Assembly: GCF_003308995.1 (NCBI RefSeq)
Contig: NZ_QFFJ01000002.1
Location: 310,001-374,000 of the forward strand
Source: Chitinophaga flava
GTDB lineage: Bacteria > Bacteroidota > Bacteroidia > Chitinophagales > Chitinophagaceae
Length of the DNA stretch: 64,000 nucleotides
Reading direction: 5' to 3'
A program made the position numbers and the translations under genes. Each line of letters opens with the position of its first letter. The stretch's first letter is position 1. Positions 33,719 through 42,980 of this stretch are shown here, one piece after another. The notes below the pieces were generated by a model, which searched no databases, had not been told where the DNA came from, and was given only the letters and a program-made list of their open reading frames with translations.

Positions 33719-35999
33719 TTTTTGTGTCGTGCTGTTCGGCAATGTGATCTATACTCTGTCCTGCGGGCCGGAGATGGACCCTTACGACTATTACATTTCT
33801 TTCTTTAATCCCTACCAGTCCGGAAAAGGATACGAGCCGTTTTATTATACCTCGATGACCAGCTTCTATGATGATGCCACACCATCTGAAGAAGAAGCGA
33901 ATGTGAACGACTGGCAGCAATTCACCGGCAATAAGGCAACGCCAGCGGATATACGACAATACATCTATACCTATTCCAGGGAACAGATGGCGGCCGTAAC
34001 GGTAAAAAGCACTGCCTCCCTGCCTGACAGCGTACGCAATAATACTTTCACCAGATTTCTGCAGGAAGACAGAAACCAGGACGCTGCCCGCTATCTGCTG
34101 TTTGCCAAAACCTGTGAGCCGGCTGTAAGTGCGGCTGACAGATGGTCTGAGCCTCCTCATGATGTTCCGCAGATGACTGCTTTATTGAAAGAAGCAACGG
34201 AGCTGTATGACAAAACCAGTAATAAGGAAATTCGGGAACGGTATGCTTTCCAGCAGATAAGGCTGATGCACTACACTGGCCAGTATGCAGATGCAGCTTC
34301 CGCTTTTGATAAACTGTTTAAAAAGTCAGGTTCTACGCTGATATATTATAAGGCCCTGGCATTGAAGGCGGGCGCGCTGCAGCATCAGGGTGATTCCGTA
34401 CAAAGTACTTATCTGTTTTCCCGTGTATTTGATAAAGCACCTGCATTACGTACCAGCTGTTTTATTAGCATGACATGGGCTAATGCGCCGGAAAACGCTG
34501 TATATGCATTGTGCCGTGATAATCATGAAAAGGCCATGGTAGCTGCTGTATATGGTTTTGGTCACAATTCGCCTTCCCTGGAGCCGCTAAAAAAAGCTTA
34601 TGCTTTTGATCCATCTTCTCCGGCCCTCAATGTATTGCTGGGGCGCGAAATCAGCAAGCTGGAAGCCGATTTCCTGGACAAAGCTGTTTCCACTTCCACT
34701 GACTCTGTTGCGATGGCCACTATCAAAACGCTGTCGCCGGAACTGACTACTATCGTTGATACCCGTATCCGCCCTATGACCACCTGGATGAACAGTGTGA
34801 TCGAGAAGGGTAAAGTGAAGGATGTTGCTTTCTGGCAGGTATGTGCAGCCTACCTTTCTTATATGAGCCGCGATTATACTGCGGCCAGAACAATGCTCGA
34901 CAAAACAGAGCATAAAGATCCGGAGATCAAAAATCAGTGGGAAGTGGTGAATCTGCTGGTCAATATCAACCAGCAAAAAACAATTGACAGCGCTTTCGAA
35001 AATAAAATGCTAGCTACTTTTAAATGGCTGGATGGACAAGTAGTAAAACGGAATAACAACGACTGGTGGTCTTCCGGGCGTGACCGGTTTTTTAACAAGA
35101 CCTACCGCAACCTGCTGGGCGCTATTCTGGCTCCAAGATACCACCAGCAGGGAGATTTCGTGAAAGAAACGTTGATCCGTGGCCGTTGTGATGAGCTGGA
35201 TACCTATGATTATTTTCTGTCCGGTCAGTCTGCTACTGACCAGGTACAGGATGTGATGACTTCTGCGCAGCTGCTGCAGCTGCATAGCTTTATGAAGTCG
35301 GCTGGTAAAACGCCGTATGAAGCTTACCTGGTTTCTTATTTCCCTAAAAAACTGGACCTGCCTCGTGTAATCGGGGAGAGCTATCTGCGGACACATGATT
35401 TTAAAAGTGCCCAGACCTGGTTCCGCAAAGCGGGTAGCCAGCAGGTGTCTTACCAGGTTTTCCAGGACCAGCTGCAGGATTTTGGAGAGGATACTGCTGA
35501 TGCCGCGCATCGCAAAGCGATCACTCAGTTACAGTTCTGCGACCGCATGTTGGCCCTGCAAGAAAAAATGAAGACGCCACCGGTAGATGCCAGGGTGTAT
35601 TATGACTATGCTACTGCCTTGTTTAACCTTACTTATTACGGTAAAACATGGTCTTTTGTGAGGAGTTCCCGTCATTCATATTACTGGTATACAGCAGCTT
35701 GTGAAAAAGATCCGTTTGAACGCCAGTATTTTGGTTGTTATGCAGCAGAGGCATATTATCTGAAAGCTGCGCAAGTGGCCACAGATAATGAGTTCAGAGC
35801 AAGATGCTTTTTTATGGCGGCACGTTGTTCACAAAAACATGTCACACCGATGGAGAATGATAAAAAATATTATTCAGCGTTGGTACGTAACCGTTATTTC
35901 CCTGTGCTGAAGGCCAATTACTCCCAGACGAGTTTTTATCAGGAGGTATATGGGCAATGTAGTTACCTGCGTGATTTTGTGCGGACTGCCCGGAAATAG
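33684..35999 (+). CDS. Large exported helical-repeat protein of unknown function
   Basis: A 771-residue protein with an N-terminal signal (KFIVFFISFCVVLFGNVIYTLSCG). It has LSCG at the end of this segment, so it may be lipidated at that Cys or retained as a membrane anchor. The next segment, GPEMDPYDYYISFFNPYQSG, is rich in Asp/Tyr/Phe, and the remainder is alpha-helical with TPR-like pairs (YADAASAFDKLFKKSGSTLI, KALALKAGALQHQG, YAAEAYYLKAAQVATDNEF). It starts inside the previous gene (35-bp overlap), so the two are co-expressed and probably form one exported complex. I do not recognise a named family. The stop lies one base from the convergent permease gene. Confidence 0.7.
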   Translation: MNYRKFIVFFISFCVVLFGNVIYTLSCGPEMDPYDYYISFFNPYQSGKGYEPFYYTSMTSFYDDATPSEEEANVNDWQQFTGNKATPADIRQYIYTYSREQMAAVTVKSTASLPDSVRNNTFTRFLQEDRNQDAARYLLFAKTCEPAVSAADRWSEPPHDVPQMTALLKEATELYDKTSNKEIRERYAFQQIRLMHYTGQYADAASAFDKLFKKSGSTLIYYKALALKAGALQHQGDSVQSTYLFSRVFDKAPALRTSCFISMTWANAPENAVYALCRDNHEKAMVAAVYGFGHNSPSLEPLKKAYAFDPSSPALNVLLGREISKLEADFLDKAVSTSTDSVAMATIKTLSPELTTIVDTRIRPMTTWMNSVIEKGKVKDVAFWQVCAAYLSYMSRDYTAARTMLDKTEHKDPEIKNQWEVVNLLVNINQQKTIDSAFENKMLATFKWLDGQVVKRNNNDWWSSGRDRFFNKTYRNLLGAILAPRYHQQGDFVKETLIRGRCDELDTYDYFLSGQSATDQVQDVMTSAQLLQLHSFMKSAGKTPYEAYLVSYFPKKLDLPRVIGESYLRTHDFKSAQTWFRKAGSQQVSYQVFQDQLQDFGEDTADAAHRKAITQLQFCDRMLALQEKMKTPPVDARVYYDYATALFNLTYYGKTWSFVRSSRHSYYWYTAACEKDPFERQYFGCYAAEAYYLKAAQVATDNEFRARCFFMAARCSQKHVTPMENDKKYYSALVRNRYFPVLKANYSQTSFYQEVYGQCSYLRDFVRTARK

Positions 36000-36000
36000 A

Positions 36001-37236
36001 TTATTTGAACTGGATAGCTTTTACTGGTGTGATCCTGCGGATAATCAGTGATGGTATCAGCAGCACCAGCAGGCATATGGCCATAGTGCCGAAATTGATC
36101 ACCAGGACTTCCTGCCAGCGTACAGAGATAGCGGCCACCGACATGTAATACGACTCTTCCGGGAGTTTAAAGATGCCGGTGGCCTGTTGCAGAAAGGCCA
36201 GGCCCAGCCCGAAGAAATCGCCGATAAGTATCCCGGCAAGGATGATATAACCTGCCTGGAAAACAAATACTCTTTGAATATGCCAGTTGCGCATGCCCAG
36301 TGCTTTGAGGATGCCCACCATATTGGTACGTTCCAGTATCAGTATAAGGATGGCGGTGATCATGTTGATAACCGCTACAATGGTCATGATAACAATGATG
36401 ATCAGTTCATTCTGATTCTGTAACTCAAGCCAGTCGAAGATATTGGGATAGATATCACGGATGGTGCGGGTAAATAGCTGGTCGGGCAATACGTTGTTGT
36501 CGATGATGCGGGCGGTGGTGTCCATGAGATGATAATCATTCAGCATGATCTCATAACCTCCTACCTGAGCAGGTTCCCAGTCATTGAGACGGCGAACGAG
36601 ATTAAGATCACCAATCACATAGGTTTTATCGTATTCTTCAATGCCTGTTTTATAAATACCGGATACCAGTAGTTTACGGGCACGTGGCGGCAGTCCGTTG
36701 CCCTGGATGAAGTAAATGATGACTTTATCATTTACTTTTACCTGCAGTTCCTGCGCCATGTTGGCGGATATCATGATCTCCGAGGTGTAGCTGGTATCGC
36801 TGAATTGCAGTGGCCTGCCGGATTGGAGGAAACGTTTCAGCTGTGGCCAGTCATAACTTTTATCCACTCCTTTGAAGATGATACCGTCGATTTCCTTTTC
36901 AGACTTGATGATGGCTGATTTGGTAGCATAAGGGCTGATGGTTTTAATACCGGGTACCCGTTGGATGCTGTCTATCAGGGTAGGAGTGGAGGTAAAGGGA
37001 ATTTCTTCTGTCAGTGGTCCGGCATTGGGTTGGTATTGGTTGACATGAAGATGTCCCCAGAAACTGAATATCTTATCCTGGATTACTTCCTGAAAGCCGT
37101 TGACCAGGGCTGTTGCCAGGATCATTACCGCTACGCTTACTGCGGTGGCAGCAACAGCGATGTTGATAATGAACTTTGAAAAAGAGGATGCTTTGTTGAA
37201 AGCAATCCTTCTGGCAATAAAAGAAGATAATTCCAT
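36001..37236 (-). CDS. FtsX-type ABC transporter permease (LolC/LolE-like)
   Basis: A 411-residue inner-membrane protein of the MacB/FtsX family. The first membrane helix is VAATAVSVAVMILATALVNG after ISSFIARRIAF, the periplasmic MacB_PCD-like domain spans about 50-270, and three further helices follow (VIMTIVAVINMITAILILIL, then AGYIILAGILIGDFFGLGLAFL and FGTMAICLLVLLIPSLIIRRITP). MVGILKALGMRNWHIQRVFVFQ is the FtsX-family signature, resembling the cytoplasmic loop of LolC/LolE. A LolD-like ATPase sits at 53130-53855, far away, so partner assignment is open. Role probably lipoprotein release or envelope transport, by family only. Confidence 0.87.
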   Translation of the reverse strand: MELSSFIARRIAFNKASSFSKFIINIAVAATAVSVAVMILATALVNGFQEVIQDKIFSFWGHLHVNQYQPNAGPLTEEIPFTSTPTLIDSIQRVPGIKTISPYATKSAIIKSEKEIDGIIFKGVDKSYDWPQLKRFLQSGRPLQFSDTSYTSEIMISANMAQELQVKVNDKVIIYFIQGNGLPPRARKLLVSGIYKTGIEEYDKTYVIGDLNLVRRLNDWEPAQVGGYEIMLNDYHLMDTTARIIDNNVLPDQLFTRTIRDIYPNIFDWLELQNQNELIIIVIMTIVAVINMITAILILILERTNMVGILKALGMRNWHIQRVFVFQAGYIILAGILIGDFFGLGLAFLQQATGIFKLPEESYYMSVAAISVRWQEVLVINFGTMAICLLVLLIPSLIIRRITPVKAIQFK

Positions 37237-37260
37237 TATGTTGTTTTCTGGCTATTAAAG

Positions 37261-37268
37261 CAAATGTA
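37261..37268 (-). promoter_or_regulatory. -7 element for the FtsX-type permease
   Basis: Minus-strand TACATTTG followed by C, an exact TAnnTTTGC; leader to the ATG 37236 about 20 nt. No clear -33 TTG at the expected distance. Confidence 0.55.
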
Positions 37269-37345
37269 GGAAATCAAAAATGTCTAAATAACTAAATCTC
37301 TAAATAAGCAAATAATCGTAACTTGAATACCATCAATTAGCCAGT

Positions 37346-38638
37346 ATGCGTACAGCAGCAATTCTTTTATGGGTGGTCCTGGCAGCAAGCCTGTTTTCCG
37401 CGAGGGTAATGGCCCAGTCAAATGTCATTACACCGGACCATGTTTATTACAACAATATTAAGTCGGTCAAATTCAATCAGACGGGAGATCCTCTCAGTAT
37501 GCCCATGTACACGATCGGTACCGGCGAAAAGCTGGAGTTGTCTTTCGATGATATGGACAATGACGTGAAAAACTACTACTATTCTTTTGTACTCTGTAAT
37601 GCAGACTGGACGCCGGCTCAGGTAAACCAGTTTGATTACATGCGCGGTTTTTCAGAGACCAGGATACTGAATTACAAAATGTCGAGTGTGGCCTTACAAC
37701 GTTATACTCACTATAGTGTACATCTACCGGGCACCAACAGCTATCCGATCAAGTCGGGCAACTATCTGTTGAAAGTTTACCTGGACAGTGACACCACACA
37801 GCTGGCCTTTACCCGCCGTCTGTACGTGGTGGAAAACAAGGCCGGCATCGCCGGATTTATTCAGCAGCCTATTACTCCGAAACTTTTCCGGACACATCAG
37901 AAAATAAATTTTGAGATCAACACCGGCTCTCTGAATATCCAGAATCCTTTTGATCAGATCAAGGTGGTCATCCTCCAAAACTATCGTTGGGATAATGCAA
38001 TCACCAACCTGAAACCGCAGTTTATCAATGGTAACACCATCAAATACAATGCAGAAATGGATTGTATAATGCCCGCCGGGAAAGAATTCCGCTGGATAGA
38101 TCTGAGAAGCTTCCGGCTGCAGACAGAAAGGGTACGTCACTCGGAATATCATAGTAACAGCACCGATGTTTTTGCAGTACCGGATGTTGAAAGGGCAGAT
38201 AAATTATACCAGTTTATCAAGGATCTCAACGGTAAATATTATCTGGCTACCATAGATAACTATGATCCCAATTTTGAAGGGGACTACGCCTCTGTGCATT
38301 TTTCTTTTCTGGCACCGGAGCCTTATGCCGGATATGATATGTATCTTTTCGGAGAGGTGACCAACTACGAATGCAACAGCAACAGTAAGATGACCTATAA
38401 TGCTGCCAGCCGGGCTTATGAAGCGACGTTATTTCTGAAACAGGGATACTATAATTATATCTATGGCCTGGTAGATAAAACAGTTCCCAATGCTAAATTC
38501 AATACCGAACTGACAGAAGGTGACTACTGGGAAACGGAAAATAATTACACGATTCTGTTATATTTCCGTCCGCTGGGTGGAAGGGCCGATGAGCTGGTAT
38601 CCAGTGTGACGCTCAATTCTATTCTGAATCGTAAATAA
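37346..38638 (+). CDS. Type IX secretion system plug protein (DUF5103)
   Basis: A 430-residue exported protein with signal peptide (LLWVVLAASLFSARVMAQ). The body shows the DUF5103/T9SS plug pattern: DHVYYNNIKSVKFNQTG near residue 30, LELSFDDMDNDVKNYYYSF, CNADWTPAQVNQFDYMRGF, TPKLFRTHQKINFEINTG, and the closing block YDMYLFGEVTNYECN to EGDYWETENNYTILLYFRP. In Flavobacterium johnsoniae the homologous Plug sits in the SprA translocon and blocks the pore in the closed state. Other T9SS genes (sprA, porV) are not in the window, so its role in T9SS here rests on the family. Confidence 0.85.
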   Translation: MRTAAILLWVVLAASLFSARVMAQSNVITPDHVYYNNIKSVKFNQTGDPLSMPMYTIGTGEKLELSFDDMDNDVKNYYYSFVLCNADWTPAQVNQFDYMRGFSETRILNYKMSSVALQRYTHYSVHLPGTNSYPIKSGNYLLKVYLDSDTTQLAFTRRLYVVENKAGIAGFIQQPITPKLFRTHQKINFEINTGSLNIQNPFDQIKVVILQNYRWDNAITNLKPQFINGNTIKYNAEMDCIMPAGKEFRWIDLRSFRLQTERVRHSEYHSNSTDVFAVPDVERADKLYQFIKDLNGKYYLATIDNYDPNFEGDYASVHFSFLAPEPYAGYDMYLFGEVTNYECNSNSKMTYNAASRAYEATLFLKQGYYNYIYGLVDKTVPNAKFNTELTEGDYWETENNYTILLYFRPLGGRADELVSSVTLNSILNRK

Positions 38639-38658
38639 CGTACGATATTATACTAAAA

Positions 38659-38697
38659 GCAAAGTCCTGATGATACCATCAGGACTTTTGCATTTTT
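38659..38697. terminator. Terminator between the plug gene and NDH-2
   Basis: GCAAAGTCCTGAT pairs with ATCAGGACTTTTGC and is followed by ATTTTTAAC. It lies between convergent genes and has an A-rich 5' side, so it can act in either direction. Confidence 0.8.
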
Positions 38698-38741
38698 AAC
38701 AATAAAACACCTTAATATAACAACAAAACAACTTGTACATT

Positions 38742-40055
38742 TTATGAGCCGACGGTTTGCCGGAGTTTCACAATGTTGGCGGCGCCGCGTTTGATAATGA
38801 TGCGAGTGCCTCTGTCGAAAGTGAAATAGCGGTAGAACCAGTTGATGAATACCACCAGTTTGTTTCTGAATCCCAGAAGGCTCATGAGGTGCACGACCAT
38901 CCATACCATCCAGGCGATGTAACCGCTGAGACGCGTATTGAAAATTTCAGCTACGGCCCTGTTGCGTCCGATGGTGGCCATACTGCCAAGATCTTTGTAG
39001 TAGAAGCCTTTCATGGTTTTATTTTCCATCATCAGGCGGAGATTGTGGGCCAGGTTTTTACCTTGTTGAATGGCTACCTGTGCCACCATGGGATAACCTT
39101 TCGGGAAACGCGGATCGTTGGTCATTTGTGCGATATCACCGATAGCGAATATATTATTGAATCCTTTGAGCTGGTTAAATTCGTTGACAAGTATACGGCC
39201 GTTGGGTAATATGATATCCTGCGGCAAACCCGCTACAGGTACACCTTTTACGCCGGCAGACCATAAAAGGGATTGTGATTGTATCTTTTCACCTGTGCTG
39301 AGGATGGCAGTATTACCATCATATTCTTTTACGCCGGTGTTGACCAATACTTTTACCCCTACGTCCTGCAGTGCTTTCATGGTGTGCTCAGACGTTTTTT
39401 CACTGAAAGAAGCCAGCACTCTGGGGCCTGCTTCAATGAGATATACCTCCATCAGTGATTGAGGCAGTGTTGGGTAGTCTTTGGGCATGATATATTTGCG
39501 TAATTCAGCGAAGGCTCCTGCAAGCTCTACGCCGGTGGGCCCGCCACCTACCATGATGAAGTTGAGCTTGGGTTTTATTTCCTCCGGATCTTTCAACAGC
39601 AGACTTTCCTCAAACTGTTTCACCACATAATTCCTGATCTGTACTGCTTCGATGAGCGATTTCATGCCGATAGCATGTTGTTCGATTGCCTTGTTGCCGA
39701 AGAAGTTAGTATTGCTACCGGTAGCAAACACGAGGTAGTCGTAACGTATTTCCCCTATACCTGTTTCGAGGATATTGTCTGCAGTCCTAACTCCCGTGAC
39801 TTCCGCCATTCGGAAGACCAGGTTTTTCTGTTTGCTGAAGATACCTCGGAGTGGGAAGGCGATGCTGTCGGGTTCCAGGCCTGCGGTAGATACCTGGTAG
39901 AGCAAAGGTTGGAAAAGATGGTAGTTGTTTCTGTCCAGCAAGACTACCTGAACTGGTGCATGTTTAAGCTGTTTGGCCAGGTTAATACCGCCAAATCCTC
40001 CACCTACAATTACGACGCGCGGTTGAGCAGACTCCGGAATATTGGGCTGAATCAT
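38742..40055 (-). CDS. Type II NADH dehydrogenase (NDH-2)
   Basis: A 437-residue FAD-dependent NADH:quinone oxidoreductase, a non-proton-pumping respiratory entry enzyme bound to the inner membrane. The FAD motif VVIVGGGFGGINLAKQL starts at residue 13, with DRNNYHLFQPLLYQVSTAGLEP (the quinone-site AQxxTAG/NDH-2 type block), and the NADH motif IMVGGGPTGVELAGAFAE. The C-terminal region (SGYIAWMVWMVVHLMSLLGFRNKLVVFINW) is hydrophobic as in members that attach to the membrane. Length is normal. It stands alone, convergent with the plug gene. Confidence 0.93.
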   Translation of the reverse strand: MIQPNIPESAQPRVVIVGGGFGGINLAKQLKHAPVQVVLLDRNNYHLFQPLLYQVSTAGLEPDSIAFPLRGIFSKQKNLVFRMAEVTGVRTADNILETGIGEIRYDYLVFATGSNTNFFGNKAIEQHAIGMKSLIEAVQIRNYVVKQFEESLLLKDPEEIKPKLNFIMVGGGPTGVELAGAFAELRKYIMPKDYPTLPQSLMEVYLIEAGPRVLASFSEKTSEHTMKALQDVGVKVLVNTGVKEYDGNTAILSTGEKIQSQSLLWSAGVKGVPVAGLPQDIILPNGRILVNEFNQLKGFNNIFAIGDIAQMTNDPRFPKGYPMVAQVAIQQGKNLAHNLRLMMENKTMKGFYYKDLGSMATIGRNRAVAEIFNTRLSGYIAWMVWMVVHLMSLLGFRNKLVVFINWFYRYFTFDRGTRIIIKRGAANIVKLRQTVGS

Positions 40056-40189
40056 AGTTCATCTATTTATTTTATATAGCAATGTGGATGTGGCATTCTC
40101 ATGATTAACACTGTATGTAAAGCTCAAATGCTGTACCAAGTGCTAATTTTTATCAAAGTTATGAAACTTTCAGAAAAAAATGAAAAATA

Positions 40190-40505
40190 ACTGTGATGAG
40201 AATGATTTTTCTGATAGTCCTGATGAACTGTAGATTTTTTGGACTGTGATATTTTTTGATGCCGGGTGATGATGCTGATGTGCGAAGATTAGGTTTGATT
40301 TTTTGTGTGCAGAGATGGATGGAGGAAGATATTGTTTGCTGATGTTTGTTTTTTGAGGAAGGCGATTGATTGGTAACAGAATGATGAGGAGATAGGATGG
40401 TATTTGCAGAGATGGGGAAGAAGATGATTTGTAAGATAGATGATATCGGAGGATGATGGAGGAGAGAGAATAGTGGTTTGTTGTAGAGATGAGGTAGATA
40501 GTTGT
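40190..40505 (-). other. Noncoding C-rich, G-poor (minus strand) stretch; possible Rho loading site
   Basis: The gap 40056-40671 holds no gene. Its central part is extremely skewed: by hand count, 40261-40500 has 88 G and 10 C on the plus strand (37% against 4%), i.e. a C-rich, G-poor minus strand. It begins just after the hairpin at 40510-40553 that ends the minus-strand glp transcript. Such C>G bubbles are typical of rut sites for Rho-dependent termination; the absence of G on the minus strand also removes TAG/TGA stops and creates a spurious 116-codon ORF. Function inferred. Confidence 0.5.
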
Positions 40506-40509
40506 GGTG

Positions 40510-40553
40510 AAAAAAAACATTCCAGCCTCTGTATGATTGAAGGCTGGAATGTT
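40510..40553 (-). terminator. Terminator downstream of glpF
   Basis: AACATTCCAGCCT pairs with AGGCTGGAATGTT; on the minus strand the stem continues with TTTTTTT. It is about 120 bp past the glpF stop and immediately before the skewed stretch. Confidence 0.85.
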
Positions 40554-40671
40554 CCTATCAAAATAAAAAAATCTTCATTAATAAAAGTGATTTCCGCTTA
40601 TCAGAATTATCGGCATCCATCAGGAACTCTTATTGATTCAGCAACCCTTTATAATATCGCAGTTACTCTTT

Positions 40672-41382
40672 TTAATTCTGTAACGCGTTATATATCACAG
40701 TTGCAGCGATGGCTCCCGCCAGCGGACCGACGATAGGTATCCAGGCGTAAGCCCAGTCGCTGCTGCCTTTGCCGGGAATTGGCAGAAGAGCATGCATAAT
40801 GCGGGGGCCCAGGTCTCTGGCGGGATTGATGGCATAGCCGGTAGGGCCTCCGAGAGACAGGCCTATGGCCAGCACAAGGAGGGCGACAGGCAGTGCGTCG
40901 AGCGAACCGATGCCGGTAGTGGGTTTGGTGATGTAGAAGATAGCCAGTATAAATACGAGGGTGGCAATAAACTCAGTGAGGAGATTATACCAGGGTGTTC
41001 GTATAGCCGGTGCGGTGCAGAATACTGCCAGTTTACCGGCGGCATCATCGCTGGCATCGAAATGTTTTTTATAGCAAAGCCATACGAGGAGGGCGCCGAG
41101 CATGGCTCCTAACAGTTGGGCTCCTATGTACGCCGGTACAAGCGACCAGCTGAAAGATCCTTTGATGGCCAGTGCAAGGGTGACGGCAGGATTGAGGTGG
41201 GCGCCGCTGTACTGTCCGGCGCAGAAAACGCCTACAAATACGGCCATGGCCCATCCCATGGAGATAACGATCCAGCCGCTCTGCTGGCCTTTGGATTTGC
41301 TGAGTACTACGTTGGCAACTACGCCATCGCCAAGGGCGATGAGAAAAGCGGTACCGATGATTTCGGCTAATAATGGTGACAT
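40672..41382 (-). CDS. glpF: Glycerol uptake facilitator (aquaglyceroporin)
   Basis: A 236-residue MIP-family channel with six membrane helices. The two half-helix motifs are AHLNPAVTLALA and YAINPARDLGPRI. The Asp after NPAR is the mark of GlpF-type glycerol channels (AqpZ has Ser). The adjacent glycerol kinase, whose stop is 12 bp upstream of this start, supports glycerol over water as the substrate. It is second in the glpK-glpF operon. A terminator follows after about 120 bp. Confidence 0.94.
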   Translation of the reverse strand: MSPLLAEIIGTAFLIALGDGVVANVVLSKSKGQQSGWIVISMGWAMAVFVGVFCAGQYSGAHLNPAVTLALAIKGSFSWSLVPAYIGAQLLGAMLGALLVWLCYKKHFDASDDAAGKLAVFCTAPAIRTPWYNLLTEFIATLVFILAIFYITKPTTGIGSLDALPVALLVLAIGLSLGGPTGYAINPARDLGPRIMHALLPIPGKGSSDWAYAWIPIVGPLAGAIAATVIYNALQN

Positions 41383-41394
41383 GTGTGGAATTTT

Positions 41395-42888
41395 TTATTC
41401 TTCTGTCCAGGCCTGGGCTGCTTTGATAGCTCGTTTCCAGTCTTTACAGAGTTGATTACGTTGTGTTTGTTCCATAGTTGGGTCGAAGGTGGCATCTATT
41501 TTCCATTGCTGGTCGATAGTTTCGATGCTGTCCCAGAAGCCAACGGCCAGTCCGGCGAGGTAGGCGGCGCCTAGTGCGGTGGTTTCGGTGATCCTGGGTC
41601 GTACTACACGCACCTGCAACAGATCTGATTGGAATTGCATCAGGAGGTTGTTGCGGGTAGCGCCGCCATCCACACGCAGTTCACTGATGGGCATGCCGGC
41701 ATCCGCTTCCATGGCTTTGAGCACGTCCATGGTCTGGAAGGCGATGCTGTCGAGTGCGGCGCGGGCAATATGGGCAGAGCTGGTACCGCGGGTGATGCCG
41801 ACCATGGTACCACGGGCATGCTGGTTCCAGTAGGGGGCGCCGAGGCCGGCGAATGCCGGTACAAAATATACGCCGTCGCTATGTGGTACGGTGGCGGCCA
41901 GTTTCTCCACATCTACAGAGTGATGAATGATACCAAGGCCGTCGCGCAGCCACTGTACTACTGCACCACCGATGAAGATGCTGCCTTCCAGGGCATAGGT
42001 TGTTTTACCATTGATCTGCCAGGCTACGGTGGTGAGGAGGTTGTTATGTGAGGGGATGGGTTTGTCGCCGGTATTGAGCACCATAAAACAGCCGGTGCCA
42101 TAGGTATTTTTGAGCATACCGGGAGCGGTGCACATTTGTCCGAACAGGGCTGCCTGCTGGTCGCCGGCGATGCCTGCAATCGGAATACGGTAGGGGGTGA
42201 GGGAGGCTTCGGAATAGCCGTATACTTCACTGGAAGGTTTAACTTCAGGCAGCATAGCGGCGGGGATGTTGAAGAGTGACAATAGTTCCTCATCCCATTT
42301 CATATCGTGGATATTAAACAACAGCGTGCGGGAGGCGTTGCTTACATCGGTGATATGCAGGTGTCCGTTGGAGAAGTTCCAGGTGAGCCAGCTGTCAACT
42401 GTACCGAAGGCCAGTTCGCCGTTTTCGGCTTTGCGTCTGGCTTCGGGGACATTATCGAGTATCCATTTTATTTTGGTGGCAGAGAAGTAGGCATCGATAC
42501 GCAGGCCTGTTTTGTCTTTGATCAGTTGTTCCTTTCCTTCTTTGATGAGTGTGTCGCAGTAGGCGGCAGTACGGCGGTCCTGCCATACGATGGCATTATG
42601 AATGGGTTTGCCTGTTTTGCGGTCCCATACGATAGTGGTTTCGCGTTGGTTGGTGATGCCGATGGCAGCGATGTTTTCGCCTGATATCCTGGCTTTGAGC
42701 AGTACTTCTGCTGCTACGCTGGCCTGTGATGTCCATATTTCCATGGCATCATGTTCTACCCAGCCGGGTTGCGGAAATATCTGTTTGAATTCTTTTTGAG
42801 CAGTAGCCTTGATACTGCCGTCGTGATCGAAGATAATGGCGCGGGAACTGGTGGTTCCCTGGTCGAGGGCAAGAATATATTTCCCCAT
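41395..42888 (-). CDS. glpK: Glycerol kinase
   Basis: A 497-residue FGGY-family kinase making glycerol 3-phosphate, trapping glycerol entering through GlpF. The N-terminal phosphate-binding motif is ALDQGTTSSRAIIFDHDG; GWVEHDAMEIW and TNQRETTIVWD follow (glycerol-binding Arg and Glu), and GIAGDQQAALFGQMC, TYGTGCFMVLNTGD and RVDGGATRNNLLMQFQSDLL form the remaining FGGY core. Length is normal. Start at the ATG 42886-42888. No glpD or regulator is adjacent. Confidence 0.96.
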   Translation of the reverse strand: MGKYILALDQGTTSSRAIIFDHDGSIKATAQKEFKQIFPQPGWVEHDAMEIWTSQASVAAEVLLKARISGENIAAIGITNQRETTIVWDRKTGKPIHNAIVWQDRRTAAYCDTLIKEGKEQLIKDKTGLRIDAYFSATKIKWILDNVPEARRKAENGELAFGTVDSWLTWNFSNGHLHITDVSNASRTLLFNIHDMKWDEELLSLFNIPAAMLPEVKPSSEVYGYSEASLTPYRIPIAGIAGDQQAALFGQMCTAPGMLKNTYGTGCFMVLNTGDKPIPSHNNLLTTVAWQINGKTTYALEGSIFIGGAVVQWLRDGLGIIHHSVDVEKLAATVPHSDGVYFVPAFAGLGAPYWNQHARGTMVGITRGTSSAHIARAALDSIAFQTMDVLKAMEADAGMPISELRVDGGATRNNLLMQFQSDLLQVRVVRPRITETTALGAAYLAGLAVGFWDSIETIDQQWKIDATFDPTMEQTQRNQLCKDWKRAIKAAQAWTEE

Positions 42889-42918
42889 CCGTAAGTTGTT
42901 TAGTGGCTAACAATTTAC

Positions 42919-42954
42919 AAAAAAAATCCCCGGCGCAAGAACTGCACCGGGGAT
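42919..42954 (-). terminator. Terminator after the transaldolase-family gene
   Basis: ATCCCCGG pairs with CCGGGGAT with an internal GC-rich extension; on the minus strand the stem is followed by TTTTTTTTG. It separates this gene from glpK. Confidence 0.85.
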
Positions 42955-42980
42955 ACACCATCTAAAAAATATGTTGAAAA

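Noticed and set aside
40170..40520. A 116-codon minus-strand ORF rich in Ser, Tyr, Leu and Phe
   Set aside because: It results from the G-poor minus strand, which removes TAG and TGA stops. It overlaps a terminator hairpin and has no protein-like pattern beyond composition.
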